Positions 4,853-5,185 of a stretch of DNA of 5,185 nt are shown one piece after another. Numbering within the stretch: the first letter of the stretch is position 1; each line of letters begins with the position of its first letter. This stretch comes from Elusimicrobiota bacterium (GTDB taxonomy: Bacteria; RUG730). Below the pieces are notes generated by a model. The model saw nothing but the letters and a program-made list of their open reading frames with translations, did not search any database and had not been told where the DNA came from. Made by a program: the position numbers and the translations under genes. The stretch covers positions 1-5,185 of the forward strand of contig JAIRLV010000232.1 of the NCBI GenBank assembly GCA_031259185.1, read 5' to 3'.

Positions 4853-5095
4853 TTAACTTAACATTTTTTTAAGAGCTTTTTGTTTACATTTTTTTTCATA
4901 TTCTGGATCATTATCAGAAAACCATGCATATTTGTAATTTCCTATTTTAATTACAAATGGTTTTTCTTTTGAAACTATTGCTTGTACGCGATTAGGAGTT
5001 AAAGCAATGCCTACACTATCAGCACATTCATAAAGAGTTTTATATTCTTCAATACGAACATCTGTGTACTCAGGACAAATTGAAAATACTTTCAA
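4853..5095 (-). CDS. Unknown 80-aa protein, TTG start, possible helix-turn-helix
   Basis: The start is TTG: an in-frame TAG lies three codons upstream and no in-frame ATG or GTG occurs before the gene is nearly finished. SD AGGA lies 4 nt before the TTG, with another AGGT further up. The middle, YKTLYECADSVG (18-29) followed by a second helix (TPNRVQAIVSKE, 33-44) and strands (FVIKIGNYKYAWF, 47-59), resembles small DNA-binding modules such as the NUMOD-type repeats of homing endonucleases, but only loosely. The tail is basic (KKCKQKALKKM, 68-78). Both the SD and the start codon sit inside a perfect 14-bp hairpin, so initiation is probably regulated. It heads the leftward operon visible here. 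The coding call rests on frame length, SD and the tight join to the following gene. Confidence 0.68.
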   Translation of the reverse strand: MKVFSICPEYTDVRIEEYKTLYECADSVGIALTPNRVQAIVSKEKPFVIKIGNYKYAWFSDNDPEYEKKCKQKALKKMLS

Positions 5096-5103
5096 TTTGT
5101 CCT
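5072..5103 (-). promoter_or_regulatory. Perfect 14-bp hairpin over the SD and TTG start of the 80-aa gene
   Basis: On the + strand AGGACAAATTGAAA (5072-5085) and TTTCAATTTGTCCT (5090-5103) are perfect reverse complements with a 4-nt loop (ATAC). Read as leftward mRNA, the SD AGGA and the UUG start are in the 5' arm and codons 4-8 form the 3' arm. No T-tract follows on either strand, so it is not an intrinsic terminator. It would block ribosome entry unless opened, for example by an RNA-binding protein, by upstream translation, or when transcription starts inside the arm. Confidence 0.75.
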
Positions 5104-5131
5104 ACCTATAAAAAATTTTATCATATTTTAT

Positions 5132-5185
5132 TTAATATTTTCCAATAATTAATCTATCAGGTTCTTTAATTAACTTAAACTTTTC
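5132..5185 (-). CDS. 3' tip of a leftward gene entering from the right edge
   Basis: On the - strand one frame is open from the window edge for 17 codons and then meets TAA (complement of 5132-5134). The other two frames stop within a few codons. The peptide reads EKFKLIKEPDRLIIGKY, which is protein-like and fits the strand and packing of the leftward operon. It is too short to identify; coding status is inferred from orientation and the absence of another explanation for the spacing. Confidence 0.4.
   Translation of the reverse strand, partial: EKFKLIKEPDRLIIGKY

Noticed and set aside
5120-5125. TATGAT -10-like box on the - strand before the 80-aa gene
   Set aside because: The best -35-like TTGGAA is only about 14 nt away and the region is almost all A/T, so the match is weak.
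1-5185. Possible stop-codon reassignment, since no gene here ends in TAG
   Set aside because: About ten genes in an AT-rich genome is too small a sample, and no gene contains an in-frame TAG that would need read-through.
1-5185. CRISPR arrays, insertion sequences or long direct repeats
   Set aside because: None seen; the only clear repeats are the inverted repeats described.

Overview
The window looks like part of an AT-rich genome of a large tailed bacteriophage. Genes are packed end to end with ATGA or TAATG overlaps, most products are small and unrecognisable, and the recognisable ones (an M28-like zinc peptidase, a Pth2-type peptidyl-tRNA hydrolase, a GIY-YIG nuclease) are types seen in large phages. 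The host cannot be told from the sequence. No integrase, capsid or tail gene is recognisable, so the phage assignment is inference.

Layout: the left three quarters read on the + strand. (1) 2-568 is the 3' end of a zinc-peptidase-like gene with an added C-terminal zinc ribbon. (2) 613-1023 is an unknown Gly/Asn-rich acidic protein whose Shine-Dalgarno (SD) lies in a 12-bp hairpin; a strong intrinsic terminator follows it (1048-1080). (3) 1091-1483 is a Pth2-type peptidyl-tRNA hydrolase, overlapping (4) a small GIY-YIG nuclease gene at 1480-1806. (5) Directly against that stop codon lies a roughly 106-nt RNA gene, 1807-1912. It has the tRNA-like ends of a tmRNA: a 7-bp acceptor stem with G3-U70, discriminator A, UUCGAC, and a GGAC linker before a T-arm-like hairpin. 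It has almost none of the normal interior and no usable tag reading frame. (6) 1923-2102 is a 59-aa gene starting 11 nt after that RNA, followed by (7) a 424-aa orphan and (8) a 119-aa zinc-ribbon protein, overlapping by TAATG.

The right quarter reads on the - strand and converges on the + genes at about 3785-3865. It holds the 3' tip of a gene entering from the right edge (5132-5185), an 80-aa gene starting at TTG inside a perfect 14-bp hairpin (4853-5095), a 196-aa unknown (4258-4848) and a 131-aa helical acidic protein (3866-4261).

The most interesting part is 1081-1923. Peptidyl-tRNA hydrolase, a small nuclease and a miniature tmRNA-like RNA sit in one tight cluster. The first and last act, in known biology, on peptidyl-tRNA and stalled ribosomes. 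A phage ribosome-rescue or rescue-interference module is a reasonable hypothesis, but it is inference from gene content and RNA features, not demonstrated.
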